Part shown: one piece after another, positions 43,379-52,338 of the stretch | Layout of the letters: the number at the start of each line of letters is the position of its first letter | Position numbering within the stretch: the first letter of the stretch is position 1 | Assembly (NCBI GenBank): GCA_036501365.1 | Contig: DASYAL010000087.1 | Span: 124,001-188,000 of the forward strand | Reading direction: 5' to 3' | Source of the DNA: CAIKMD01 sp036501365 | GTDB lineage: Bacteria; Pseudomonadota; Alphaproteobacteria; ATCC43930; CGMCC-115725 | Length of the DNA stretch: 64,000 nucleotides | The notes under the pieces: model-generated | What the model saw: only the letters and a program-made list of their open reading frames with translations | Database searches by the model: none | What the model was told of the DNA's origin: nothing | Made by a program: the position numbers and the translations under genes

Positions 43379-44626
43379 ATGGACGGAAGCATTCCGCGCC
43401 GCCGCTTTTTGCAGAGCGCCGGCGTCGCCACTACGGCGGCGGCGGTCGCACTGGGTCCGCGCGCCGCAACGGCGACCGAACAATTGGCCGATAACGCGCC
43501 GGGCGCCGCGCCTGCGCCGGCCGCACCGGCGAAGGACGAAGCCTTCGATCCGGCGAAATTCGTCGTCATGCATCAGCTGGTGCAGTCGGGGCGCCAGAAG
43601 ATGAAGCCGATCGCGTGGAATTATCTGCTCGGCTGCGCCGATACCGAGACGACGATGCGTCGTAACCGCCAGGCGCTCGATTCGGTCGCCTTCAAGCCGC
43701 GCGCACTGCGCGGCGTCGGCAAGGTCGATCTGCGCGGCAAGCTCCTCGGCAAGACGATGCGTCTGCCGGTGATCATGTCGGGCATCGGTTCGGTCGGCCT
43801 CATCGACCCGGGCGGCGCGGCGACGGTCGCGAAAGCCGCGGCGAAATTCGGTATCGGCATGGGCTACAGCACGGTGGCAAAACCCGGTCTCGAAGAGGTC
43901 GGCGCCGCGTCCGATTGTCCGAAGATCGTGCAGCTCTATGTGATGGGCGATGACGCCTGGCTCGACGCCTATGCCGCGCGCGCGATCAAGGCTGGCTTCA
44001 CCGCTTTCGGCTTCACCATCGACAGCGCGCATTTCAGCCGGCGCGAGCGCGACATCATCCATGCCGGCAACAATGCCGGCCTCAGCGATGCGCCCGATCC
44101 ATACCTTTCGACGATGAATTGGGACCGGGTGAAGCGCTTCAAGGACCGGCACAAGGATGTGACGGTCGCGCTCAAAGGCATCACCAGCGGCGAAGATGCC
44201 GAGCTCGGACTCAAAGCCGGCGCCTCCGTCATCTGGGTCTCGACCCATGGCGGACGGCAATGCGATTTTGGCCGCGGCGCTTACGACATCCTGCCCGAGG
44301 TGGTGCAGGCGGCGAAGGGCAAGGCAACAATCATCTTCGACAGCGGCGTCTATCGCGGCACAGACGTGGTGAAGGCGCTCGCGACCGGCGCCGACGTCGT
44401 CGGCATCGGCCGGCTCTATGCTTATGGGCTGGCGAATGGCGAAGCCGGCGTGGTGCGCGTGCTCGAGATACTCGAGAAGGAGATCGAGGCGTGCATGGCC
44501 AATCTCGGCGCGCACGATGTCGCCGCGCTGAACCGGAACCTCATCACGCGCTCGACGCCGGTCAATTGGCCGACGCTCTTCAGCGCGTTCCCGCTGATGG
44601 ATTCGACGGGCTTCTCGGCGGTGTGA
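43379..44626 (+). CDS. Tat-exported FMN-dependent alpha-hydroxy-acid dehydrogenase
   Basis: 415 aa. The N-terminus is a Tat signal: twin arginine in IPRRRFLQSAG (residues 6-13), a hydrophobic AGVATTAAAVALG and a probable cut near ATA-TEQ. The mature TIM barrel matches lactate/mandelate/glycolate oxidoreductases: VIMSGIGSVGLIDPGG, QLYVMGDDAW, FTIDSAHFSRRERD, the catalytic His290 with Arg293 in WVSTHGGRQCDFGRG, and IIFDSGVYRGTDVVKAL. An ideal gggaggag precedes the ATG. Family members normally are cytoplasmic or peripheral on the inner face, so export is unusual. Its 3' end overlaps a convergent Ldh gene by 47 bp. Confidence 0.92.
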   Translation: MDGSIPRRRFLQSAGVATTAAAVALGPRAATATEQLADNAPGAAPAPAAPAKDEAFDPAKFVVMHQLVQSGRQKMKPIAWNYLLGCADTETTMRRNRQALDSVAFKPRALRGVGKVDLRGKLLGKTMRLPVIMSGIGSVGLIDPGGAATVAKAAAKFGIGMGYSTVAKPGLEEVGAASDCPKIVQLYVMGDDAWLDAYAARAIKAGFTAFGFTIDSAHFSRRERDIIHAGNNAGLSDAPDPYLSTMNWDRVKRFKDRHKDVTVALKGITSGEDAELGLKAGASVIWVSTHGGRQCDFGRGAYDILPEVVQAAKGKATIIFDSGVYRGTDVVKALATGADVVGIGRLYAYGLANGEAGVVRVLEILEKEIEACMANLGAHDVAALNRNLITRSTPVNWPTLFSAFPLMDSTGFSAV

Positions 44627-45653
44627 CGGAAAAACGCGCGGCGACCTTCAGCAGCTCGCTCCAAGTCGCGGCGGGGATGGTGATTCCCGCCTGCCGCCGC
44701 TTCTCGAGTTCGCGCGCGCCGCGCTCGCCCGGCATCAGGATCTCCTCGAAGCCGGGCTGACGCGGCAGCGCCTTGAGGCCGCGGACCGTGCGCGCGAGAT
44801 CGCGGCCGAAATCGCCAAGTGCGCGGAATTGCGCGATGTCGATCGCGATGAGGAACGCGTTCTGCCGGTGCCTCTGGCCTTCGGGCGTCTTCTCCAAGGT
44901 CTCGGCGATGATCGCATAGCCCGAGACGAGGCTGGCGATTGCCTCGATCATCAGCGCCAGGCCCGAGCCTTTGGGCCCACCCAAAGGCAACGGCAGCACG
45001 GCTTTCTTCGGGTCGGTGGTCGGGTTGCCCTCGGCGTCGAGCGCCCAGCCTTCGGGGATGCTTTTGCCGCTGCGCGCGGCGTGGACGATCTTGCCGAGCG
45101 CCGCGACCGCGGTCGCCATGTCGAGCACCAGCGGCTCGCCCTTGGCATGCGGCACAGCGATCGAGAACGGATTGGAGGCGACACCGACCTCGCGCGCGCC
45201 GTGATAGACCATGTTCGACCACGAGGCCGAGCCGGCGATCGCCGCCATGCCATCGAGTGCGGCAATGCGCGTGTAATAACCGAGCGCCGCGGTATGGGTC
45301 GTGCGCCGCACCAGCGCGAGGCCGATGCCGGCGGCGCGCGCCTTGCGCGCCGCCTCGGCGGCGGCAAGCCGCATCGAGACCTGCCCCGGCGCGCGATCTG
45401 CCTCGATCAGCACCGCCGCCGGTAACTCCTTCTCGACGCGGATCGCCGGATGCGGGTTCATCTCGCCGGCATCGATGATTTCGATATAGCGCGGGATGCG
45501 CTGCACGCCATGGCTCGGCGCGCCGCGGAGATCGGCCCAGACCAGCACCTCGGCGATCTGCGCCGCATGGGTCGCGGAGAAGCCCGTCGCGGCGAAGATA
45601 TCGCTTGCAAAACGCGCGAGGGCTTCGGAGGAGAGGGTAGGCGCTTCAGTCAT
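44580..45653 (-). CDS. Ldh-family (malate/L-lactate dehydrogenase type 2) NAD(P) oxidoreductase
   Basis: 357 aa. Seen: ADLRGAPSHGVQRIPRY near residue 45 with the catalytic His, ASNPFSIAVPH near 160, VLDMATAVAALGKI near 180 and GGPKGSGLALMIEAIASLVSG near 230, typical of the YlbC/ComC/MDH group. These reduce or oxidise 2-hydroxy/2-oxo acids such as malate, lactate, ureidoglycolate or sulfolactate. Starts MTEAPTLSSEAL. Convergent overlap with the FMN enzyme suggests both 3' ends are compact; the last 20 residues are variable. Confidence 0.92.
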   Translation of the reverse strand: MTEAPTLSSEALARFASDIFAATGFSATHAAQIAEVLVWADLRGAPSHGVQRIPRYIEIIDAGEMNPHPAIRVEKELPAAVLIEADRAPGQVSMRLAAAEAARKARAAGIGLALVRRTTHTAALGYYTRIAALDGMAAIAGSASWSNMVYHGAREVGVASNPFSIAVPHAKGEPLVLDMATAVAALGKIVHAARSGKSIPEGWALDAEGNPTTDPKKAVLPLPLGGPKGSGLALMIEAIASLVSGYAIIAETLEKTPEGQRHRQNAFLIAIDIAQFRALGDFGRDLARTVRGLKALPRQPGFEEILMPGERGARELEKRRQAGITIPAATWSELLKVAARFSVTPPRSPSNPSAGTR

Positions 45654-45672
45654 GGTGCAATTCTATCCTGCG

Positions 45673-45778
45673 TCCTTCGACTACGCTCGGGAGGAGGTGA
45701 CGTTGTGCGCGGTATCTTCGGGTGGACGCCGGACTCCACCTCTCCTCACCCTGAGCGAAGCGAAGCGAAGTCGAAGGG
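45673..45778. repeat. Inverted 'cccttcgac...ctcagg' repeat pair
   Basis: tccttcgactacgctcggga at 45673-45692 is inverted relative to caccctgagcgaagcgaagcgaagtcgaaggg at 45747-45778. Same family as the elements near 7.6-7.7 kb. It occupies the gap between the Ldh and hydrolase genes. Confidence 0.65.
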
Positions 45779-45798
45779 CGCGCGTTAGTTTTGTAACC

Positions 45799-46677
45799 TC
45801 ATCGCGCCTGCATAGGCAGGAACTTGTTCAGCCAGGTGCGGATGATCTCGATCACCCGCGGATTCTCCTGGCTGAACATGAAGTGGTCGACATCCGGCAT
45901 GAGATGGAGATCGGTCGAGCTCTTACCGGCGTGCTCGAAGAGCCGCAGCGATTGCTCGGTCGGCGTCACCGAATCCTTCGAGGCGTGCAGCAGCAAGAGC
46001 GGTCGCGGCTCGATCTGGCCGACGACCTCGTTGGCGCGGAAGTTGAACATGCTGTCGACCGTGTCGAAGGTGAATTCCATGATCGAGTTCTTGGCGAGAT
46101 GGCTGCGCAGATGCTCGGGGATCGGCACGATGTCGAAGCGCGGCACCATGATGGTCTCGCCCTTGGTTTTCGCCGCCCTGCCGCGCGCCATCATGTCGGT
46201 GAAGCGCTTCCAGGCTTCGGGGGATTCGTGCTGCTTGCGGAACTTGCTCTCGCCATCGCCCCAACCGCCCGAGGAGATCACCGCCGCGATCCGCTTGTCG
46301 ACGCCGCCGGCATAGACCGCGACCGCCGCGCCGAAGGACGAGCCGGCGGCGGCGATCCGCTTCGGATCGACCTCGGCGCGTGTCTCGAGGAAGCTTACGG
46401 CGCTCTTGGTATCATCGACCTGTTCGAGGCAGACGGTGTTGGCGCGCTTGCCCTCGCTCTCGCCGCAGCCGCGGAAATCGAAACGCAGCGCGACATAGCC
46501 CCATTCGCACAGCATCTCGGCCGGCAGGACGCAATTGCTGCTGGTGCAGTTCGAGCCGAAGCCGTGCAGCACGATGAAGGCCGGCCGCTTCTCGCCCGGC
46601 TTCATCCCGGCGGGCTTGTGGATGTAGCCGTTAATCTTCAGCCCGGCGGATTGAAAGGAAATGCGCTCTGCGGCCAT
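45799..46677 (-). CDS. Alpha/beta hydrolase
   Basis: 292 aa. Oxyanion segment VLHGFGSNC, nucleophile Ser114 in AAGSSFGAA, acid in HASKDSVTP and His in DVDHFMFS, a complete triad. FRGCGESEGKR resembles dienelactone-hydrolase and BAAT-like acyl hydrolases. No signal peptide. Could cleave ring-fission products or esters. Confidence 0.9.
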   Translation of the reverse strand: MAAERISFQSAGLKINGYIHKPAGMKPGEKRPAFIVLHGFGSNCTSSNCVLPAEMLCEWGYVALRFDFRGCGESEGKRANTVCLEQVDDTKSAVSFLETRAEVDPKRIAAAGSSFGAAVAVYAGGVDKRIAAVISSGGWGDGESKFRKQHESPEAWKRFTDMMARGRAAKTKGETIMVPRFDIVPIPEHLRSHLAKNSIMEFTFDTVDSMFNFRANEVVGQIEPRPLLLLHASKDSVTPTEQSLRLFEHAGKSSTDLHLMPDVDHFMFSQENPRVIEIIRTWLNKFLPMQAR

Positions 46678-46859
46678 GAAAGCCTCCCTTTTGCCGGGTG
46701 ACCTATGCCGCAGGGAAGTGCCCGCCGCAATCGGATTTGTTAACCTTTACGCGACGTGTCGAAGATGCTTGGCCGTAGCACTTGGCCGGGGCAATCTAGC
46801 GGTGGAGGCACTTCGCGGCGGCTGGCGCGTTAGAGCTTAAAGAGGAGGCGAGGCGACCC

Positions 46860-47897
46860 ATGACAGGCATATTCCTCAGGAATTGCTGGTACGTCGCGGC
46901 GGAAGCGGGCGAGGTGACGCGCGCGCCGCTCGCTCGGCTGCTGCTGGGCGAGCCGGTGGTGATGTATCGCCGCGAGGAGGGCGCGCCGGTCGCGCTCGAG
47001 GATCGTTGCTGCCACCGTCGCGCGCCCTTGTCGAAAGGCAAGGTGATCGGCGACCGGCTGCAATGCGGCTATCATGGCTTCACCTTCGATGCGAGCGGCG
47101 CCTGCGTTGCCATTCCCGGCCAGGACCGCCTGCCGGCGACGGTCGGCGTGCGCGCCTATCCGCTGATCGAGCGCCACGACTTCCTCTGGATCTGGATGGG
47201 CGATCCGGCCAAGGCCGATCCGTCGCGCATCCCCGATTTCCATCGTAATGCCGACACCGGTTGGAAGACGGTTCATAGCCGCCTGCCGATCGCCGCGCAT
47301 TACCAGCTGCTGGTCGAGAACCTCATCGACCTATCGCATGTCGGCTTCGTCCATGCCAAGACCATCGGCACCGACGACAGCCGTGCGGCGCTGAAATTCG
47401 ATCGCGGCGACGATTTCGTCGCGGTGATCCGCGAGCCGGTCGAGGTCGAGACCGCGCCGCATAATCTGAAGCAGGGCATGGGGCCGCGCTCGATCCTGGA
47501 GAAGAGCATCACCTTCACGCCGCCCTGCCAGGTCGTGATCGACGTGCGCACCACCGAGGTCGCGCCGCAAAAACCCGAGAGAAACCAACCGATGTCTCTC
47601 GGCATCACCGTGCTCAACGCCTGCACCCCCGAGACCGAGCGCTCGACGCATTATTTCTGGGTCAATGCGCGCGATTATCTCCAGGACGACAAGCAGCTCG
47701 ATGCGTTCCTGCAAAAGCTCACCGTCGATGCCTTCAACGAGGACAAGGACATGCTCGAGGCGCAGCAGCGCTGCATCGAGTTCGATCGCGCGGCGCCGAC
47801 GGTCAACGTCAACGCCGATTGGGGCAGCGTGCAGATGCGGCGGCTGATGACCGGCCTCATCGAGCGCGAGCGAGGCGTCGCAGTTGCTGCACAATAA
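46860..47897 (+). CDS. Rieske oxygenase, VanA/toluate-demethylase-like (first of tandem pair)
   Basis: 345 aa. Rieske ligands Cys50, His52, Cys69 and His72 (CCHRRAPLSKG...CGYHGF) and the mononuclear iron site NLIDLSHVGFVH (Asn154, Asp157, His160, His165). Size and spacing fit single-component vanillate O-demethylase oxygenase proteins. FLRNCWYVAA is the usual N-terminus of that group. The ATG has aaagaggagg upstream. A reductase is not adjacent. It precedes a close paralogue separated by a dispersed repeat. Confidence 0.93.
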   Translation: MTGIFLRNCWYVAAEAGEVTRAPLARLLLGEPVVMYRREEGAPVALEDRCCHRRAPLSKGKVIGDRLQCGYHGFTFDASGACVAIPGQDRLPATVGVRAYPLIERHDFLWIWMGDPAKADPSRIPDFHRNADTGWKTVHSRLPIAAHYQLLVENLIDLSHVGFVHAKTIGTDDSRAALKFDRGDDFVAVIREPVEVETAPHNLKQGMGPRSILEKSITFTPPCQVVIDVRTTEVAPQKPERNQPMSLGITVLNACTPETERSTHYFWVNARDYLQDDKQLDAFLQKLTVDAFNEDKDMLEAQQRCIEFDRAAPTVNVNADWGSVQMRRLMTGLIERERGVAVAAQ

Positions 47898-47904
47898 ACG
47901 TTTG

Positions 47905-47997
47905 TCATTGCGAGGAGCAAAGCGACGAAGCAATCCATAGATCATACCCGACTGGATTGCTTTGCTCCTGAGCCTGTCGAAGGGGCTCGCAATGACG
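47905..47997. repeat. Dispersed 'cattgcgagg' repeat between the two Rieske genes
   Basis: Starts tcattgcgaggagc and ends ctcgcaatgacg, inverted ends. The inner arms aagcaatcca and tggattgctt pair, and it contains a cctgagcctgtcgaaggggc module, linking the two repeat families. Same family as 30924-31063 and 58909-58950. Confidence 0.8.
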
Positions 47998-48023
47998 GTA
48001 TTGTCTAGGTGAGCCACTCAAAG

Positions 48024-49061
48024 ATGAGTAGTGAATTTTTACGCAACGCCTGGTATGTCGCCGCCTCGTCCGACGAAATCGGCCACACGCCGTTCCCGCG
48101 CAGGCTCCTCGACGAGCCGGTGGTGATGTACCGCACCGAGGCCGGCCGTGCGGCCGCGCTCGAAGACCGCTGCTGCCACCGCCGCGCGCCACTCTCCAAA
48201 GGCAAGGTGATCGGCGACCGGCTGCAATGCGGCTATCACGGCTTCACCTTCGATGCCGACGGCGATTGCGTCGGCATCCCGGACCAAGATCATGTGCCGC
48301 GTCTCGGCGTGCGGGCTTATCCGCTCGTCGAGCGCCACGGTTTCCTCTGGATCTGGATGGGCGAGGCCGACCGCGCCGACCCGGCCTCAGTTCCCGATTT
48401 CAAGGAGAACGTCGCTTTTGGCTGGCGGCCGACGCGTGGCTTGATGCCGATCGCCTGCCACTATCAGCTTGTGGCCGAGAACCTGCTCGATCTCTCGCAT
48501 GTCGGCTTCGTTCATGGCGAGACAATCGGTACCGACGACAGCCAGGCGACGCTCGATTGCGATCGCGGCCTCGATTTCGTGCGCATCTTGTGCGACGCGA
48601 CCGACGTCGCGACGCCGCCCGGCTATCTGATGCAAGGCTTCGCCCCACGCTCCGACCAGTGCAAGGTCATCACCTTCCGCCCGCCCTGCCAGGTGCAAAT
48701 ACTGGTCTCGACCACCGAGCGCGCGCCGGAGAAGGTTGCGCCGCGGCGCTGCCGCGTGATGGTGCTGAACGCCTGCACGCCCGAGACCGAGCGCTCGACG
48801 CATTACTTCTTCGTCAGCGCGCGCGATTTCGACGATGGGCCCGAGATCACCGAGAAGCTGCGCCGGAACACCTGGAAGACCTTCAGTGAGGACAAGGCGA
48901 TTCTCGAAGCGCAGCAGCGCGCGATTGAGCTCGATCCAACCGCGCGCACGGTCAACGTCAGTGCCGATTGGGGCAACGTCCAGATGCGCCGCCTGATGGC
49001 GACGCTGATCGCCGAAGAGAACGAAGACGAAGCCGCGGCCACGCAAGCTGCCGCGCAATAG
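48024..49061 (+). CDS. Rieske oxygenase, VanA-like (second of tandem pair)
   Basis: 345 aa, aligned end to end with the gene before it: FLRNAWYVAA, CCHRRAPLSKG with CGYHGF, NLLDLSHVGFVHGETIGTDDS, and LNACTPETERSTHYFFV. All iron ligands are retained. The ATG at MSSEFLRNA matches the paralogue; the in-frame GTG five codons earlier is less likely. The downstream substrate-facing region differs, so the pair may act on different methoxy- or alkyl-aromatics. Confidence 0.92.
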   Translation: MSSEFLRNAWYVAASSDEIGHTPFPRRLLDEPVVMYRTEAGRAAALEDRCCHRRAPLSKGKVIGDRLQCGYHGFTFDADGDCVGIPDQDHVPRLGVRAYPLVERHGFLWIWMGEADRADPASVPDFKENVAFGWRPTRGLMPIACHYQLVAENLLDLSHVGFVHGETIGTDDSQATLDCDRGLDFVRILCDATDVATPPGYLMQGFAPRSDQCKVITFRPPCQVQILVSTTERAPEKVAPRRCRVMVLNACTPETERSTHYFFVSARDFDDGPEITEKLRRNTWKTFSEDKAILEAQQRAIELDPTARTVNVSADWGNVQMRRLMATLIAEENEDEAAATQAAAQ

Positions 49062-49179
49062 CAGTCCCAGCGGGTTGATTCCGCGGGCGGATTCGGCAGA
49101 ATGAGCCGAGCACAAGCGGAGGAAGCGGTATGAGCGGCGCGGCAACCGGCCCTATGGAAAACGTTGGGCGAGGGCGGCG

Positions 49180-49974
49180 ATGAATCTCGCCGACGGCAAA
49201 TCGACCATCGAAGTGAACGGCATCGCGCTCGAGGTCGAGACGCGCGGCAGCGGCAAGCCGCTGCTGTTCCTGCATCCAGAGATCGGCCTCGACCATGCCG
49301 GCCCAGCGCTCGACGCGCTCGCCAAAGGCGCGCGGGTGATCGCGCCGCTCGCGCCCGCCTACGGTAAGCCGCCCATGCCGGGCAGCTTCAACTCCATCGA
49401 TGACATCGCCTATCTCTATCTCGACCTGCTCGAGGCGCTCGATCTCAAGGACCTGCCGGTGGTCGGTCTTGGCATCGGCGGCTGGATCGCCGCCGAGATC
49501 GCGGTGAAGTCGACGCAGCGCCTTTCGAAGCTGGTGCTGACGGGCGCTTTCGGCGTCAAGCACGGCGACCGCGAGACGCGCGACATCTTCGACATGTGGT
49601 TCGTCAGCGACGCCGACCTGCAGAAGGTGCTTTATCTCGATCCGCAATTCGCGACGCGGGATCTCGCGAAGCTGTCCGAGGACGAGCTCTATGCCATCGC
49701 GCGCGCGCGCGAGGCGAGCTCACGCTACGGCTGGCGGCCTTATATGCACGATCCGAAGCTGAAGAGCCGCCTCCATCGCATCAAGATTCCGGCGCTGGTG
49801 CTCTGGGGCGCCGAGGACCGCATCGTCGCGCCGGCTTACGGCCGCGCCTATGCCGCGGCCCTGCCGCAGGCGCGTTTTGCCGCAATCGAGAACAGCGGCC
49901 ATTTCCCACATATCGAGCAACCGCAGGATTTCGCCCGCCAGGTGTTGGCATTCATCGAGGGGAAGAGCGCATGA
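49180..49974 (+). CDS. Alpha/beta hydrolase-fold protein with Gly at the nucleophile position
   Basis: 264 aa. The fold is clear: FLHPEIGLDHAG, Asp213 in WGAEDRIV and His241 in SGHFPHIEQP. The nucleophile elbow, however, reads VVGLGIGGW, with Gly98 where Ser, Asp or Cys normally sits. The protein may be non-hydrolytic (lyase, dioxygenase-like or chaperone role) or use another residue. Stop overlaps the next start by ATGA, coupling it to a flavin monooxygenase. Confidence 0.88.
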   Translation: MNLADGKSTIEVNGIALEVETRGSGKPLLFLHPEIGLDHAGPALDALAKGARVIAPLAPAYGKPPMPGSFNSIDDIAYLYLDLLEALDLKDLPVVGLGIGGWIAAEIAVKSTQRLSKLVLTGAFGVKHGDRETRDIFDMWFVSDADLQKVLYLDPQFATRDLAKLSEDELYAIARAREASSRYGWRPYMHDPKLKSRLHRIKIPALVLWGAEDRIVAPAYGRAYAAALPQARFAAIENSGHFPHIEQPQDFARQVLAFIEGKSA

Positions 49975-51167
49975 GGGTCTTTCATTTCACCGAGCAGCCC
50001 TATTCCCCGGCGTGGAAGGATCACGGCGGCGCGCTCCGCATCACCATTCCGAACAGCCGCCTCGACCCGAAGCTCGCGGCCGATCTCCTCCATCGCTATT
50101 ACGACGAATGGCAGCTCGCCGACGAGCTCGGCTTCGACATCATGGTCAACGAGCACCACTCGACCGCGACCTGCATGGCCTCGACCGTGGTGGTGACGCT
50201 CTCGGTGCTCTCGCGCATCACCAAGCAGGCACGGCTTCTCGTGCTCGGCTACCCGCTGGCGCACCGGCCCGACCCGTTGCGCGCCGCGGAAGAGCTCTCG
50301 ACCATCGATGTGATCTCGCGCGGCCGGCTCAATATGGGCTTCGTCAAAGGCGTGCCGTCGGAATTCGCGCCCTCCAATGCCAATCCGGTCGCGGTCGAAG
50401 AGCGCTTCTGGGAAGCGCTCGACTTCATCCTGAAGGCGATGACGACCCATGACGGGCCGTTCAACTGGGAGAGCGAGAACTTCCACTATCGCCAGGTGAA
50501 CGTGTGGCCGCGGCCTTATCAGCAGCCGCATCCGCCGGTCTGGAGCACCACCGGCAGCAAGCACAACGCCCAGCGCCTCGGCGAGCGCGGCTACACCATG
50601 GCGACGCTCGGCACCGGCTATGCGACGCGGCCGCTCTATGAGGCTTATCGCGAAGCCTATCGTGCGAAATTCCGTCGCGAGCCGCCGCCCGATCGTTTCG
50701 GTTATCTCGGACTTGTTGCTGTTGGTGAGACAGAGGCGGAGGGCCGGCGCCGGGCCGAGCTGGTCGCGGATTATCTGCGCACGCTGCCTTTCACCCCAGC
50801 GCCGTTCCGCAATCCGCCCGGCTATATCTCGATCGATGCCAATGTGAAACTGATGCAGGCCGGCGGCCGGCCGCCCAATCGCAGCTTCACCAAGGACGGC
50901 CGCGCCATCAACATGATGACCGGCAGCGTCCAGGATCTGATCGATGCCGGCATCATGTTCTGCGGCACGCCCGATCAGGTCTATGACCAGATCACCGATT
51001 TCGCGACGTCGTGCGGCGGCATGGGCAATCTCCTCTCGATGACGCATGCCGGCTTCATGGGCCACGAGGACACGGTGGCGAACCTCTCGCTTTTCGCCAA
51101 GGAAGTGCTGCCGCGGCTGAAGGAATACCGCCAGCCGAACGAGGAAGCCGCCGTGGCGGCCGAATAG
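49971..51167 (+). CDS. LLM-class flavin-dependent monooxygenase
   Basis: 398 aa. DIMVNEHHSTATCMASTVVV, YPLAHRPDPLRAAEELSTIDVISRGRLNMGF and QQPHPPVWSTTGS mark the luciferase-like barrel. Start ATG overlaps the stop of the hydrolase-fold gene; a longer open frame upstream is antisense-like shadow. It resembles the enzyme at 35411-36598 in the same barrel segments. Uses reduced FMN and O2; substrate unknown. The coupled partner probably handles the same compound. Confidence 0.92.
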   Translation: MRVFHFTEQPYSPAWKDHGGALRITIPNSRLDPKLAADLLHRYYDEWQLADELGFDIMVNEHHSTATCMASTVVVTLSVLSRITKQARLLVLGYPLAHRPDPLRAAEELSTIDVISRGRLNMGFVKGVPSEFAPSNANPVAVEERFWEALDFILKAMTTHDGPFNWESENFHYRQVNVWPRPYQQPHPPVWSTTGSKHNAQRLGERGYTMATLGTGYATRPLYEAYREAYRAKFRREPPPDRFGYLGLVAVGETEAEGRRRAELVADYLRTLPFTPAPFRNPPGYISIDANVKLMQAGGRPPNRSFTKDGRAINMMTGSVQDLIDAGIMFCGTPDQVYDQITDFATSCGGMGNLLSMTHAGFMGHEDTVANLSLFAKEVLPRLKEYRQPNEEAAVAAE

Positions 51168-51168
51168 C

Positions 51169-51546
51169 GTGGCACCGCGCCTTACCCTGCGCGTCGATCT
51201 GGGCCCCCAGCAATCGATCGGCCCGGGCAAGATGCGCCTTCTCGATGCCGTCGCCGAGACCGGCTCGATCAGCAGCGCCGGCCGCGCCCTCGGCATGTCC
51301 TATCGCCGCGCCTGGATGCTGATCGACGATCTCAACACCAGCTTCCGCCGCAAGGTGGTATCGACCACGCTCGGTGGCCGCGAAGGTGGCGGCGCCAAGC
51401 TCACGCCCTTCGGCGCGGAGCTCTTGAAGCGCTATCGCGCGATCGAGGAGAGCGCCGCGAAGGCGACCCGCACGCATGTCGCCTTCCTCGCCCGCGCGCT
51501 GCGGACCGATGCCTCCGCGGTGAAGCGCACGCGGCTCAGCCGGTAG
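51169..51546 (+). CDS. ModE-like winged-helix regulator (DNA-binding domain only)
   Basis: 125 aa, GTG start one base after the previous stop. The winged helix has GKMRLLDAVAETGSISSAGRALGMSYRRAW and GGREGGGAKLTPFG, the N-terminal domain of ModE. The molybdate-binding (MopI) domains are absent; Mop is encoded separately just beyond modA. Convergent with modA. It probably represses molybdenum genes, perhaps with Mop or another Mo sensor. Confidence 0.88.
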   Translation: MAPRLTLRVDLGPQQSIGPGKMRLLDAVAETGSISSAGRALGMSYRRAWMLIDDLNTSFRRKVVSTTLGGREGGGAKLTPFGAELLKRYRAIEESAAKATRTHVAFLARALRTDASAVKRTRLSR

Positions 51547-51552
51547 CGGCCG

Positions 51553-52338
51553 TCACTTCGACAGGATCGTGAAGCCCTGCTTGGTGAAGAACGGCTTGGC
51601 CGCGTCCGAATGGATATAGGCGAGGAACTTCACCGCCTCGGGATTCTTGGACGAAGCCGTGATCGCCGCCGGATAGATGATCGGCGGATAGGTGTCGGCG
51701 GGGAAGACGGCTGCGATCTTCACGCCAGTATCGGCGGCGGCGTCGGTCTGATAGACGACACCGAACGGTGCCTCCTTGCGATCGACGAACAGCAGCGCCG
51801 CGCGCACGTCCTCGGCGCGCGCGACCTTGCTTTCGACCGCATCCCAAACGCCGAGCTTCTGCAGCGCCGCCTTGCCGTATTTGCCGGCCGGCACGGCATC
51901 GGGATCGGCCATGGCGAGCTTGTTGCTGCCGAGCATTGAGGCGAGCGGGAAACCCGGCTTGATGTCGACCTGCATATTGCTGTCGGCGGGCTCGACCAGC
52001 ACCAGGACGTTCGACAGGAAATCGAAGCGCGTGTCGGTCTTGATCGCATTGTTCTTCTGGACGTTGTTCATCCAATCGGGGTCGGCGGAGATGAAGATGT
52101 CGGCGGGCGCGCCGGCGTCGATCTGCTTGGCGAGCGCGGAACTCGCGGCGTAAGAGGCCTTCACGGTGCCGCCGCCGCTTTTGGCGAAGCCGGCGATCGC
52201 ATCGTCGAGCGCGTTCTTGAGGCTCGCCGCGGCGAAAACCAGGACGTCGTCGGCGAAAGCGGCCGGCGCGAGAACGGTCAGGCCGAACGCCAAGCCGAGG
52301 ATAGCAGGAACAAGACGAAAACGTGATGCAGCCGTCAT
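51553..52338 (-). CDS. modA: Molybdate ABC transporter substrate-binding protein ModA
   Basis: 261 aa. Signal peptide to about residue 29 (PAAFA-DDV), then VLVFAAASLKNALDDA, SYAASSALAKQI, GAPADIFISAD and VYQTDAAAD, the standard ModA ligand segments. Start is at MTAASRF because gggagg is seven bases upstream. No modB or modC is present in the window; permease and ATPase must be elsewhere. Divergent from mop. Confidence 0.95.
   Translation of the reverse strand: MTAASRFRLVPAILGLAFGLTVLAPAAFADDVLVFAAASLKNALDDAIAGFAKSGGGTVKASYAASSALAKQIDAGAPADIFISADPDWMNNVQKNNAIKTDTRFDFLSNVLVLVEPADSNMQVDIKPGFPLASMLGSNKLAMADPDAVPAGKYGKAALQKLGVWDAVESKVARAEDVRAALLFVDRKEAPFGVVYQTDAAADTGVKIAAVFPADTYPPIIYPAAITASSKNPEAVKFLAYIHSDAAKPFFTKQGFTILSK

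Noticed and set aside
40561..43569. 1002-aa minus-strand open frame
   Set aside because: A shifted frame across two MFS genes whose correct frame shows clear MFS motifs.
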